From Amycolatopsis solani (GTDB lineage Bacteria; Actinomycetota; Actinomycetes; Mycobacteriales; Pseudonocardiaceae): a stretch of DNA of 64,000 bases. This document shows positions 1-9,017 of the stretch, one piece after another. The position numbers and the translations under genes were made by a program. The notes under the pieces are model-generated. The model had not been told where the DNA came from, made no database searches, and worked only from the letters and a program-made list of their open reading frames with translations. The stretch is taken from the NCBI RefSeq assembly GCF_033441515.1, contig NZ_JAWQJT010000002.1, forward strand, positions 2,294,001 through 2,358,000, given 5' to 3'. Numbering within the stretch: the stretch's first letter is position 1; every line of letters starts with the position of its first letter.

Positions 1-107
1 CGCGCATGTCGAGTGACCCTAGGCGCGGTTCCGGCCCCGGCAGAGGTCGGAACCGTCCACTCGTTCCCCCTTCCCGGCGGTGTTTCCACCCACTCGCCGC
101 GGTCGTC
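1..107. other. No gene recognised at window edge
   Basis: No convincing coding sequence or RNA is visible between the window edge and the stop codon of the MFS transporter. Any gene to the left lies outside the window. Confidence 0.5.
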
Positions 108-1409
108 CTAGTGCCCGGCGCCCGTCAGCCGCTGCGCGGCCGGATCCCCGAGATCGACGCGGTTGCTCTCGCGCAGCGCCAGCACGCAAACCACCGTCAG
201 CAGGCAGCAGGCCGCGATCACCGCGGAGATCAGCACCGTGCCCGAGCCGGCGAGCGCCGCGAAGACGACCGGCGCGATCCCGGCGCCCAGCCCGGCGATC
301 TGGTAGCCGAGCGACGCGCCGGTGTAGCGGGTGCGCGTGGCGAACAGCTCCGTGTACAGCGCGGCCAGCGGCCCGTACATCGCCGGGTGCGCGATCGACT
401 GCCCCAGCACGACCCCGAGCGTCAGCAGCGCGGCCGAGCCGGAGTCGATCAGCGGGAAGAGCACGAAGCCGACCACGCCGGTGGCGACGGCTCCGGCGAC
501 CACGACGGGACGGCGCCCGACGCGGTCGGACAGCGCCGAAAACCCGATGATGCCGAACACCGCGCCGACCGAAGACACCGTGATGGCGTTGAGCACGGTC
601 TGGCGGGAGAAGCCCGCGTGTACGGCGTAGGAGAGGACGTACGTGGTGAGCGTGCCCTGCGCGACGAACGCGGCGAAGCCGACGCCGATCGCCAGCAGCA
701 GGTTCTTCGGGTGGTGGCGCAGGACTTCCAGCAGGGGCGCGCCGGCCCGCCGTTCCGTCGCGGCGAAGACCGGGGTCTCGTCGACCTTCAGCCGGACGAA
801 CAGCCCGACCGCCAGCAGCACGACGCTGAGCAGGAACGGGACCCGCCAGCCCCAAGCGAGGAACTGCGCGTCGGTGGTCACCGCGCCCATGAGGGTCAGC
901 AAGAGCGTGGAGACCACCATCCCGCTGGGCGCCCCGGCGTTGGTGAAGCTCGCCCACAGCCCGCGGCGGCTGGTCGCGTGCTCGGCCGACATCAGCACCG
1001 CGCCACCCCATTCACCGCCGACGGCGACGCCCTGCAGCACGCGCAGCACGATCAGCAGCACCGGCGCCCACACGCCGATCTGCGCGTAGGTCGGCAGGAG
1101 GCCGATGAGCGTGCTGGCGACGCCCATCATCGTCATCGTGATGACGAGCATCCGCTTGCGCCCGAGCAGATCGCCGAAGTGCCCGAAGACGATGCCGCCG
1201 ATCGGGCGCGCGAGGTAGCCCGTGGTGAACGTGCCGAGGCTGGCGATCGTGCCGGCCACCGGGTCGAGGTTGGAGAAGAACACCTTGTTGAAGACCACCG
1301 CCGACGCGGTGGCGTAGAGGAGGAAGTCGTAGTACTCGATCACGCTGCCGAAGTAGCTGGAGAGCACCGCGCGGCGCAGCTGCGCCCGCGAGCGGAGGTT
1401 TTCTGCCAT
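108..1409 (-). CDS. MFS transporter, metabolite:H+ symporter (MHS) type
   Basis: A 433-residue integral membrane protein, the usual length for the proline/betaine/shikimate (MHS) branch of the major facilitator superfamily, which imports small organic solutes with protons. The N-terminus carries the family-typical segment SVIEYYDF before the first helix. The MFS signature appears as FGHFGDLLGRKR in the loop after TM2, and DRVGRRP is the equivalent in the second half. ATG at 1409 begins MAENLRSRAQ. The gene is divergent from a PaaX-type regulator across 118 bp, so the regulator may control it. The substrate cannot be told from the sequence. Confidence 0.9.
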   Translation of the reverse strand: MAENLRSRAQLRRAVLSSYFGSVIEYYDFLLYATASAVVFNKVFFSNLDPVAGTIASLGTFTTGYLARPIGGIVFGHFGDLLGRKRMLVITMTMMGVASTLIGLLPTYAQIGVWAPVLLIVLRVLQGVAVGGEWGGAVLMSAEHATSRRGLWASFTNAGAPSGMVVSTLLLTLMGAVTTDAQFLAWGWRVPFLLSVVLLAVGLFVRLKVDETPVFAATERRAGAPLLEVLRHHPKNLLLAIGVGFAAFVAQGTLTTYVLSYAVHAGFSRQTVLNAITVSSVGAVFGIIGFSALSDRVGRRPVVVAGAVATGVVGFVLFPLIDSGSAALLTLGVVLGQSIAHPAMYGPLAALYTELFATRTRYTGASLGYQIAGLGAGIAPVVFAALAGSGTVLISAVIAACCLLTVVCVLALRESNRVDLGDPAAQRLTGAGH

Positions 1410-1527
1410 TGAGCCCTGCCTCGTCGCCGACCCCGCGTGACCCGCGTCACGCCGCGACGAACGTTAAGCACTTCGGTGACGGCGGTCAAGGCTCTGCCCA
1501 ACGTCGAGGCGGGCTTATGCTCGCGAG

Positions 1528-2382
1528 GTGACCGACCTGGCCGCTCCCGCCGCCGCCGAAAGCCTCGGCGCCGACACCCCGCGTCCCCAGACGCTGCTGC
1601 TCACGTTCTTCGGCGGCCACGTCCTCGACCGCGGGATCCACGTCGCCACCGCGAGCGTCATCGACGTCCTGGACCGCGCCGGCGTCTCCGAGCACGCCAC
1701 CCGCTCGACGCTGAGCCGCATGGCGCGGCGCGACCTGCTGCACCGCGTGCGCCGCGGCCGCCACGTCTACCTCGGCCTCACCGCCCACTCCCGCGCGATC
1801 CTGCACGACGGCGAGCGCCGCATCTGGCGCACCGGCGCGGTCAACCGGCAGTGGGACGGCACGTGGACACTGCTCGGGTTCTCGATGCCGGAGTCGTGGC
1901 AGCGCCAGCGCCACGCCCTGCGCTCACGCCTGCTGTGGGCCGGCTTCGGCAGCCTCCAGGGCGGCCTGTGGATCGCTTCCGGCGAGGTGGACCCGGTCCC
2001 GCTGCTCGACGGCCTCGGCGCCGACGGCCACGTCAAGGTGTTCCAGGCCCGCGCCCTGCCGCCGACCGACATCGCGGGGATCGTCCGGGAGGCGTGGGAC
2101 GTCGACGGGCTGGCGGCGCGCTACCGCGCGTTCCTGACCCGCTGGCAGGACCCGGCCGCCCAGGCCTCGGACAGCCTCGCCCGCGACCTGCTCCTGGAGT
2201 CGGATTGGCTCCGAACCATCCGCGACGACCCGCGGCTGCCCCGGGAGCACCTGCCATCGGACTGGCCGGCGGAGCCCGCGCAGGAGTTGTTCCACGCGCT
2301 CAGCGCGGAGTTGAAGCCGGCGGCACGGGCGATCGCGGCGGACTTGCTCGACTCGATCACGGACGAACAGGCCGACGGCTGA
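1528..2382 (+). CDS. PaaX-family transcriptional regulator
   Basis: 284 residues, normal for the PaaX family of GntR-like repressors. PaaX itself senses phenylacetyl-CoA, but many actinobacterial members control other catabolic genes. An N-terminal winged helix (about residues 20-90) contains TRSTLSRMARRDLLHRVRRG, the recognition-helix region followed by the family-typical arginine-rich wing. The central PaaX domain contains WDGTWTLLGFSMPE. The GTG start at 1528 is chosen because it begins the first in-frame stretch that resembles the family. It is divergent from the MFS transporter, a likely target. No phenylacetate catabolic genes lie nearby, so the effector is unknown. Confidence 0.88.
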   Translation: MTDLAAPAAAESLGADTPRPQTLLLTFFGGHVLDRGIHVATASVIDVLDRAGVSEHATRSTLSRMARRDLLHRVRRGRHVYLGLTAHSRAILHDGERRIWRTGAVNRQWDGTWTLLGFSMPESWQRQRHALRSRLLWAGFGSLQGGLWIASGEVDPVPLLDGLGADGHVKVFQARALPPTDIAGIVREAWDVDGLAARYRAFLTRWQDPAAQASDSLARDLLLESDWLRTIRDDPRLPREHLPSDWPAEPAQELFHALSAELKPAARAIAADLLDSITDEQADG

Positions 2383-2807
2383 CGACAGAGGGCACCTGCT
2401 ACGGCCTGGACGGTGGCGCGCCGAGGCTCCCGGCCGCGGCTCGAACGGCAGTGCGTCCGGCGGGCCCGAGCGACCCGGCGGCCACCGGCACCGGCGCGCG
2501 TCTGCACTGCGGCCGCGGCCCAGCGGCCTCGGCCACGAACCTCCCGCACAGCGCCACCTTTCGGTGCGACTCGGCGGCCACCGGCATCGGCGGGCGCCCG
2601 CAGCCCGGCCGCAGCCCCGACGCCAGCGGCCCGACGCCAGCGGCCCGGCGACCGGCGACCGGCGACCGGCACCGGCGTGCGCCCGTGTCCCAGCGATCAC
2701 CACCTCACCGTCCACTCAGGACGGCCCCGCCATTCATCGATCCCGCAGCTGAATCCCAGCGAAACTGTGCGTTGGACTCCCGCCCGCACCAGGCGAACAC
2801 TCGACGC
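2383..2807. repeat. Intergenic, imperfect GC-rich repeats, no gene
   Basis: Open frames here are low-complexity and have no family resemblance. GGCGGCCACCGGCAYCGGCG occurs near 2477 and again near 2573. A 14-bp unit CGACGCCAGCGGCC and a 7-bp unit GGCGACC (three copies, about 2647-2668) are repeated in tandem. The stretch looks like slippage-prone spacer between the PaaX gene and the next small gene. Confidence 0.5.
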
Positions 2808-2981
2808 ATGCACCCGTCGAACAGCCAAGACAGCGAGGCGTCAGACCTGGCCCGGCTGCTGCGGCAGTTCGGGGTCCGCGCCCTCGTGCTCGGCGGCGTC
2901 GTGGCTGTCGCCGGGTGGACCACCGTCGCGATGGCGCTCGTGCTCGCCGGGTGTGGGTTGCTCTTCGCTCGCGTGCGGTGA
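2808..2981 (+). CDS. Small one-helix membrane protein (hypothetical)
   Basis: 57 residues. A charged N-terminal part (DLARLLRQFG, about residues 13-22) is followed by one hydrophobic helix (ALVLGGVVAVAGW then MALVLAGCGLLF). Third codon positions are GC-rich as in real genes. The frame overlaps the 3' end of the convergent LysR gene by 141 bp. The LysR C-terminal tail in the overlap is low-complexity and longer than the family needs, which suggests the small frame may be the conserved one. I do not recognise the family. Confidence 0.45.
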   Translation: MHPSNSQDSEASDLARLLRQFGVRALVLGGVVAVAGWTTVAMALVLAGCGLLFARVR

Positions 2982-3848
2982 CCTCCCGGCCAGCAGGTGC
3001 GCCAGCAGCGCGCGGGCGGCCGGGTTCGCCGGGGTCGGTCCCCGGCCCGCCAGGTGGATCGAGCGGCTGAAGCCCGGCTGGCCGATGCGGGCGAACGGCA
3101 GCCCGGACTTCTCCGCGACCGGCCGCGGGACGATCGACACCCCGAGCCCGGCCGCCACCAGGTCGACCAGCAGGGGCATGTGCGTCGCCTCGCAGACGCG
3201 GTGCTGGCGGACGCCCGCGTCCGCGAAGCGGCGGGCCACCATCACCTCGATGCCGCTGCCGCTGAAGTCCACGAACGGCTCGCCCGCCAGTTCGGCCAGC
3301 CGGATCCGGTCGCGGGCGGCGAGGCGGTGGCCGGGGTGGCACAGCAGCACCAGGTCCTGGGTCCAGCTCGCGAAGCTGTACACATCATCCGCCAGCCCGT
3401 CGGCGGCCGCGAGGAAGGTCAGGTCCAGTTCGCCGTTGGCGATGCCCGCCGTCAGGTCGAAGACCGTGCTCTCGCGCACGTGGATCCGGACGCCCGGGTA
3501 GCGGACCCGGAACTCCCCCAGCTTCGACGGCAGGTCCACCACGGTCAGCGTCTGGATCGTCCCGATCGACACCCGCCCGCGCGTCAGCCCGGTCACCGCC
3601 GCCACCTCGCCGCGTGCGGCCACGACGTCGGCGACGATGCGGTGCGCCAGCGGGAGCAGCGCCCGGCCCGCTTCGGTGAGCGCGACGCGGCGGGTCGTGC
3701 GGTCGAACAGCGCGGCGCCCAGTTCGCCTTCGAGCTTCCGGATCGACGCGCTCAAGGCCGACTGCACCACGTGCACGTCCTGCGCCGCCCCGGTGAAACT
3801 CCCGTTCCGCACCACCGCGAGGAAGTGCTCGACCTGCCGCAGCTCCAT
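2841..3848 (-). CDS. LysR-family transcriptional regulator
   Basis: 335 residues. The N-terminal winged helix-turn-helix begins MELRQVEHFLAVVRNGSFTG with the typical QSALSASIRKLE recognition region, followed by a periplasmic-binding-like effector domain (about residues 90-285; GVSIVPRPVAE near its end). LysR proteins are usually about 300 residues; the last 45 or so here (rich in H, E, G, D, P) are atypical and lie opposite the small membrane-protein gene. The gene is divergent from the surface protein at 4204 across 355 bp; no clear target is identifiable. Confidence 0.9.
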   Translation of the reverse strand: MELRQVEHFLAVVRNGSFTGAAQDVHVVQSALSASIRKLEGELGAALFDRTTRRVALTEAGRALLPLAHRIVADVVAARGEVAAVTGLTRGRVSIGTIQTLTVVDLPSKLGEFRVRYPGVRIHVRESTVFDLTAGIANGELDLTFLAAADGLADDVYSFASWTQDLVLLCHPGHRLAARDRIRLAELAGEPFVDFSGSGIEVMVARRFADAGVRQHRVCEATHMPLLVDLVAAGLGVSIVPRPVAEKSGLPFARIGQPGFSRSIHLAGRGPTPANPAARALLAHLLAGRSPHASEEQPTPGEHERHRDGGPPGDSHDAAEHEGADPELPQQPGQV

Positions 3849-4203
3849 CCGCCGACTCTAGACCGGCCGCGGCACCGTGGCGGTCACATCACGGTGCGTA
3901 TCCGCCGCCACCCATCCAGGCAATCACTCGTACGTGTCAAATCCCGCCCCACACCGCCTCGAATGCCGCAGCGCGCACTACAGCCTGTCCGCAAATAGCG
4001 AAAACTTTCCCGTCCCGGCGTTCACGACAAGGTGGCCGCACAGCCGGTGATCACTTTTCGCGCATCCGCCGGACCCTCGCCGACACGCGGATTCCTTGCC
4101 CCGCGTGACGATTTTGATAGCGTGGCCGGGATTTCTCCCCGCGGCACCGGACCACCGTCCCGTTCCGCGCTCTCCCTTCCGTTGCGGTGAAAGGAAATTC
4201 CTG
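3849..4203. other. Divergent intergenic region, no gene seen
   Basis: 355 bp between the LysR gene (leftward) and the secreted protein gene (rightward). It must hold both promoters, but I cannot assign them. It is locally less GC-rich near 3990-4020. A GAAAGGAA ribosome-binding site lies just before the ATG at 4204. Confidence 0.4.
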
Positions 4204-4971
4204 ATGCGCACCACCCTGCTCCGAGCCGGGAGCCTGGCCGGGGTGACGGCCGCCGTCCTCGCCGCTTCCGCCGGTGTCTCCGCCGCCGACGACACCGTCG
4301 CCGGATCCGCTTTCGGCGCCTCCGCCACGGTTTCGCTGCTGCCCGGCGTGCTCACCGCGAGCAAGGGGATCACCGTCGAGACCGGGCAGCTCGCCGCGTC
4401 GCGCAGTGGCGGACCGGCGTCGGCGAGCGTCGCCGACGTGCCGCTCGAGGGCGTCGTGACGGCGAAGGCGATCAGCAGTTCCGTGGTCGACGGCGCCGGG
4501 ACCGTGGCCGCGAAGGCGAGTGTCGCCGAGGCGACGCTGCCCCTGCTCGCGACCGTCGCCGGGCGGGTGCCGTCGATCCGGCTGATCAGCGCGCGCTGCG
4601 CGTCCGCCGACGGGCACGTCACCGGCAGCAGCGACCTCGCCGGCGTGAACCTCGGCCGGCTCGGCACGCTGCCCGCCGCCACCGGCCCGAACCAGCGGCT
4701 CGGGATCCCCGGCGTGGCCGAGGTGATCGTCAACGAGCAGGTCCAGCGCTACGACGGCGCCCTCGAAATCACCGCGCTGCACGTCAAGCTCCTCGACGGC
4801 GACGCCAAGAAGCTCGGCAGCGGCGACGTCAAGCTCGCCTCGGTGACCTGCGGCCCGTCGAAGGAACGCGCCCCCGAAGCGCCCCCGCGGCCGGGTGGGC
4901 CCGGGCAGGTCGTCGTGATCCCCGCCGGTGCCCCGCAGACCGGTGACGGCACCCTCGCGGCAGAGGGCTGA
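4204..4971 (+). CDS. Secreted surface protein of the choice-of-anchor P type
   Basis: 255 residues. A signal peptide covers about residues 1-27 (MRTTLLRAG, then a hydrophobic core ending AGVSA). The mature part is Ala/Val/Ser-rich beta-type sequence with two cysteines (SARCAS, VTCGPS), resembling actinobacterial choice-of-anchor P proteins. The C-terminus is a Pro-rich linker followed by VIPAGAPQTGDGTLAAEG. PQTG resembles a sortase signal, but no hydrophobic helix or positive tail follows. ATG 4204 is chosen for the ribosome-binding site and signal peptide. The next gene, four bases on, is a class F sortase, so the two probably work as substrate and enzyme. Confidence 0.75.
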   Translation: MRTTLLRAGSLAGVTAAVLAASAGVSAADDTVAGSAFGASATVSLLPGVLTASKGITVETGQLAASRSGGPASASVADVPLEGVVTAKAISSSVVDGAGTVAAKASVAEATLPLLATVAGRVPSIRLISARCASADGHVTGSSDLAGVNLGRLGTLPAATGPNQRLGIPGVAEVIVNEQVQRYDGALEITALHVKLLDGDAKKLGSGDVKLASVTCGPSKERAPEAPPRPGGPGQVVVIPAGAPQTGDGTLAAEG

Positions 4972-4975
4972 GCCA

Positions 4976-5569
4976 ATGACAGCCGCGCCGAGACCCCGCC
5001 GCCTGCTGATCGTCCTCCTCTCCCTGCTGCTCGCCGCCGCGTGCGGCACCCCGGCGCCGTCGGCGTCCCCCGCGTCCTCCGCGTCACCGGGGAACGAAGC
5101 ACCCGTCGCCGGCGTGACGCGGTCACTGCCGACCGCGCTCGACGTCCCGGCCATCGACGCCCGGTCGTCGCTGGTGTCGCTGGGCCTCAACCCCGACCGG
5201 ACCGTCGAGGTGCCGCCGGTCGACCAGCCCCTGCAGGCCGGCTGGTACGAATACGGCCCCACGCCGGGCGAGGCCGGGCCGGCGGTGATCCTCGGCCACA
5301 TCGACGGCGCCCACCGCAAGGGCATCTTCTGGCGGCTGCACGAACTCAAGCCGGGCGAGGAAGTGCACGTCGACCGGGAAGACGGCGGCCGTTTGACGTT
5401 CGCGGTGACGAAGGTGGAGCAGATCGCCAAGAAGGAGTTCCCCACCGAAGCCGTGTACGGCAACACGACCGACCCGGAACTGCGCCTCATCACCTGCGGC
5501 GGCCGCTACGACGCGGCGAACCGGAACTACCTCGACAACGTCATCGTCTACGCGAAGCTCAAACGCTGA
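4976..5569 (+). CDS. Class F sortase, probable lipoprotein
   Basis: 197 residues. The N-terminal hydrophobic segment ends in a lipobox-like LAAAC (Cys23), then a Ser/Pro/Ala linker and a sortase domain from about residue 50. The catalytic triad is visible: His108 in ILGHIDG, Cys174 in LITCGGRYD and Arg183 in NRNYLDN. Class F sortases are actinobacterial transpeptidases joining sorting-signal proteins to the cell wall or processing them outside the membrane. The gene starts 4 bp after the preceding stop, indicating an operon with the surface protein. The weak lipobox (Ala at -3) leaves open that the segment is a simple anchor. Confidence 0.88.
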   Translation: MTAAPRPRRLLIVLLSLLLAAACGTPAPSASPASSASPGNEAPVAGVTRSLPTALDVPAIDARSSLVSLGLNPDRTVEVPPVDQPLQAGWYEYGPTPGEAGPAVILGHIDGAHRKGIFWRLHELKPGEEVHVDREDGGRLTFAVTKVEQIAKKEFPTEAVYGNTTDPELRLITCGGRYDAANRNYLDNVIVYAKLKR

Positions 5570-5589
5570 GTGGCCGCGTCCGGAATGGA

Positions 5590-5636
5590 GTGAATGACTC
5601 ATTCATGTCGTCAGGTGACATGAATGAGTCATTCAC
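5590..5636. repeat. 20-bp perfect inverted repeat, GAATGACTCATTC family
   Basis: Arms 5590-5609 and 5617-5636 are perfectly complementary across a 7-base spacer. Each arm is itself palindromic around TGAATGA-C-TCATTCA. It lies 20 bp after the sortase stop and upstream of the formate dehydrogenase operon, where it could act as a terminator or a protein-binding site. The same core recurs at 53,195 and 57,099-57,240. Confidence 0.85.
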
Positions 5637-5741
5637 GACATCCGGGCGGGTACCGAAACACTGCGGTCGCCGACCGGCGTGACCCGGTTTACGCTCGGCA
5701 GAGCCTGGGTAGCCGGGCGGGGACCGTGAGCGGGAGGTGAC

Positions 5742-8700
5742 GTGGGACCGCGCAAGTGGCTTGATTCCTGGCCGGTGTACCGCCAGCTCACCGGCGCCGA
5801 CCCGCTCGGCCGCGGCAAGGCCGCCGAGTCCCCGCGGTCGGAAGCCCTCGCCCCGCGCACCGCGAGCGCCGACCGGGTCGCCAAGTCCGTCTGCCCCTAC
5901 TGCGCCGTCGGGTGCGGGCAGCAGGTCTTCGTCAAGGACGAGCGGGTCGTGCAGATCGAAGGCGACCCGCACAGCCCGATTTCGCGCGGCCGGCTCTGCC
6001 CGAAGGGCTCGGCCAGCAAGCAGCTGGTCACCGGGCCGCACCGGGAGCAGACGGTCCGGTACCGCGCGCCCTACGCCACCGAGTGGACCGACCTCGACCT
6101 CGAAACCGCGCTCGACATGGTCGCCGACCGGGTGCTCGACGCGCGGCGCAAGGGCTGGCAGGACACCGACGGAAACGGTGCGCCGCTGCGCCGGACCACG
6201 GGCATCGCCAGCCTCGGCGGCGCCACGCTGGACAACGAAGAGAACTACCTGATCAAGAAGCTCTTCACCGCGCTGGGCGCGATCCAGATCGAAAACCAGG
6301 CGCGTATTTGACACTCCGCCACCGTTCCCGGTCTGGGGACTTCCTTCGGTCGCGGTGGCGCGACGGACTACCAGCAGGACCTGCAGAACGCCGACTGCGT
6401 CATCATCATGGGCTCGAACATGGCCGAGGCCCACCCGGTCGGGTTCCAGTGGGTGATGGAGGCGAAGGCCCGCGGCGCTCAGGTGCTGCACATCGACCCG
6501 CGCTTCACCCGGACGAGCGCGCTCGCCGACGCCCACGTGCCGCTGCGGGCGGGGACGGACATCGCCTTCCTCGGCGGGGTCATCAACCACATCCTGAGCA
6601 ACGACCTGGACTTCCGCGAGTACGTCGTCGCCTACACCAACGCGTCCTTCCTGGTGCACGAGGACTACCGGGACACCGAGGACCTCGACGGCCTCTTCAG
6701 CGGCTACGACGAGGCCACGGCCGCCTACGACCCGGCGACCTGGCACTACCAGGACGCCGAGCCGCAGGACACCGGGCACAGCAAGGAAACCTCACCGTCG
6801 GACCAGCACGGCTCCGGTGGCCCGGCGCTCGAAGGCACCAACGAGGAGATCGCCGCCGACCCGACGCTGGAAGACCCCCGGTGCGTGTTCCAGATCCTCA
6901 AGCGCCACTTCGCCCGCTACACCCCGGAAATGGTCGAGGCGACCTGCGGGACGCCGAAGGAGCTCTTCCAGCGGGTCTGTGACGCCTGGACGAGCAACTC
7001 GGGCCGCGAACGGACCGCCGCGCTCGTCTACAGCGTGGGCTGGACGCAGCACAGCGTCGGCGCGCAGTACATCCGCGCGGGCTCGATCATCCAGCTGCTG
7101 CTGGGCAACATCGGCCGGCCCGGCGGCGGCGTGTTCGCGCTGCGCGGGCACGCGAGCATCCAGGGCTCGACCGACATCCCGACGCTGTTCAACCTGCTGC
7201 CCGGCTACCTGCCGATGCCCATCCCGGAGCAGCGCACGCTGGCCGACTACATCGACGCCGTCCGCGGCGACAAGCAGAAGGGCTTCTGGCGCAACGCCGA
7301 CGCCTACACCGTGTCGCTGCTCAAGGAGTACTGGGGCGAAAAAGCCACCGCGGACAACGACTTCTGCTACGACTACCTGCCGCGGATCAACGGCGACCAC
7401 GGCACCTACCGCACGGTCATGGACATGGTCGACGGCAAGGTGTCCGGCTACTTCCTGCTCGGGCAGAACCCGGCCGTCGGGTCCGCGCACGGCCGCCTGC
7501 AGCGGCTCGGCATGGCCAACCTCGACTGGCTGGTCGTCCGCGACCTGACGATGATCGAAAGCGCCACCTTCTGGAAGGACGCGCCGGAGGTCGAAACCGG
7601 CGAGATCACGCCGGAGACGTGCCGCACCGAGGTGTTCTTCTTCCCCGCCGCCTCGCACGTCGAGAAGGAAGGGACGTTCACCCAGACCCAGCGGATGCTG
7701 CAGTGGCGCGAAAAGGCCGTCGAACCGGCCGGGGACCAGCGCTCGGACCTGTGGTTCTTCTACCACCTCGGCCGCAAGCTGCGTGAGCGGCTGGCCGGGT
7801 CCGCCGACGAGCGCGACCGGCCGCTGCTCGACCTCGCGTGGGACTACGCGGTGCACGGCGACGAGCCGTCGGCCGAAGACGTGCTGCGGCGGATCAGCGG
7901 CCAGGACCTCACGACCGGCAAGGACGTCAGCGGCTACCTCGAACTCAAGGCCGACGGCAGCACCTCGAGCGGCTGCTGGATCTACAGCGGCGTCTACGCC
8001 GACGGCGTCAACCAGGCCGCCCGCCGCAAGTCCCGGTTCGAGCAGGACCACCTGGCCCTCGAGTGGGGCTGGGTGTGGCCGCTGAACCGGCGGGTGCTCT
8101 ACAACCGCGCGTCGGCCGATCCGCAGGGCCGGCCGTGGAGCGAGCGCAAGGCACTGGTGTGGTGGGACGCCGACGCCGGCGAATGGACCGGCCACGACGT
8201 GCCCGACTTCGAGAAGACCAAGCCGCCGGACCACGTGCCGCCGCCCGGTGCGGTGGGCCCGGCCGCGCTGCGCGGCGACGACCCGTTCATCATGCAGGCC
8301 GACGGGAAGGCGTGGCTGTTCGCGCCGTCCGGGCTGGCCGACGGCCCGCTGCCGACGCACTACGAGCCGCACGAGTCGCCGTTCCGCAACCCCTTCTACA
8401 CGCAGCAGGGCAACCCGGCGCGGAAGGTCTACGGCCGCCGGGACAACCCGTCGAACCCGTCGCCGCCCGAGGCGCACGGCGAGGTGTTCCCGTTCGTCTT
8501 CACCGCCGCGCGGCTGACCGAGCACCACACCGCGGGCGGGATGAGCCGGACCCTGCCGTACCTGGCGGAGCTGCAGCCGGACCTGTTCGTCGAGGTCTCC
8601 CCCCAGCTCGCGGAGCTGCGCGGGCTGGAACACCTGGGCTGGGCGCACGTCGTCACCTCGCGGGCGGCCGTCGAGGCGCGCGTCTTCGTGACCGACCGGA

Positions 8701-9017
8701 TGCGGCCGCTGCGGGTGCAGGACCGGGTCGTGCACCAGGTGTGGATGCCCTACCACTGGGGCGGTTCCGGGCTGGTGCCCGGCGACGTCGTGAACGACCT
8801 GTTCGGCGTCGTGGTGGACCCGAACGTGTTCATCCAGGAGAGCAAGGTCGCCACCTGCGACGTCCGGCTCGGCAAACGGCCGCGCGGCGCCGCGCTCACC
8901 GCGTACCTCGCCGAGTACCGGGATCGCGCGGGCATCACGCCGGACACGGGTACCCAGGTGGCGACGGTGCACGAGACCCGGCACGTCGAACCCGGCCACG
9001 AGGAGGACGGCACGTGA
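5742..9017 (+). CDS. fdh: Formate dehydrogenase catalytic subunit, selenoprotein
   Basis: Molybdopterin oxidoreductase of 1091 residues when TGA at 6309-6311 is read as selenocysteine (residue 190). Reading through gives QARI-Sec-HS, the same position as Sec in E. coli FdnG, and the frame continues without a break to 9017. An N-terminal [4Fe-4S] motif has Cys51, Cys54, Cys58 and Cys86. It oxidises formate to CO2 and passes electrons to the beta subunit. There is no twin-arginine leader, so this alpha subunit is probably cytoplasmic, unlike E. coli Fdh-N. GTG 5742 follows GGGAGG by 4 bases. The beta subunit gene overlaps its stop. No sel or fdhD/fdhE genes lie in the window. Confidence 0.92.
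6309..6360 (+). promoter_or_regulatory. UGA selenocysteine codon with SECIS-like hairpin
   Basis: Directly after the TGA, bases 6317-6324 (CGCCACCG) pair perfectly with 6353-6360 (CGGTGGCG). Inside this an apical stem (6324-6329 with 6335-6340) closes a GGUCU loop at 6330-6334. A GGUCU apical loop is what SelB recognises in the E. coli fdhF element. Codons here are unusual for the gene (ATT, GTT, GGT, ACT), as expected if the RNA structure constrains them. Confidence 0.88.

Noticed and set aside
6306..6408. Premature stop making the formate dehydrogenase gene a pseudogene
   Set aside because: The stop is TGA at the known Sec position, the frame stays the same on both sides, and a SECIS-like hairpin with a GGUCU loop follows.
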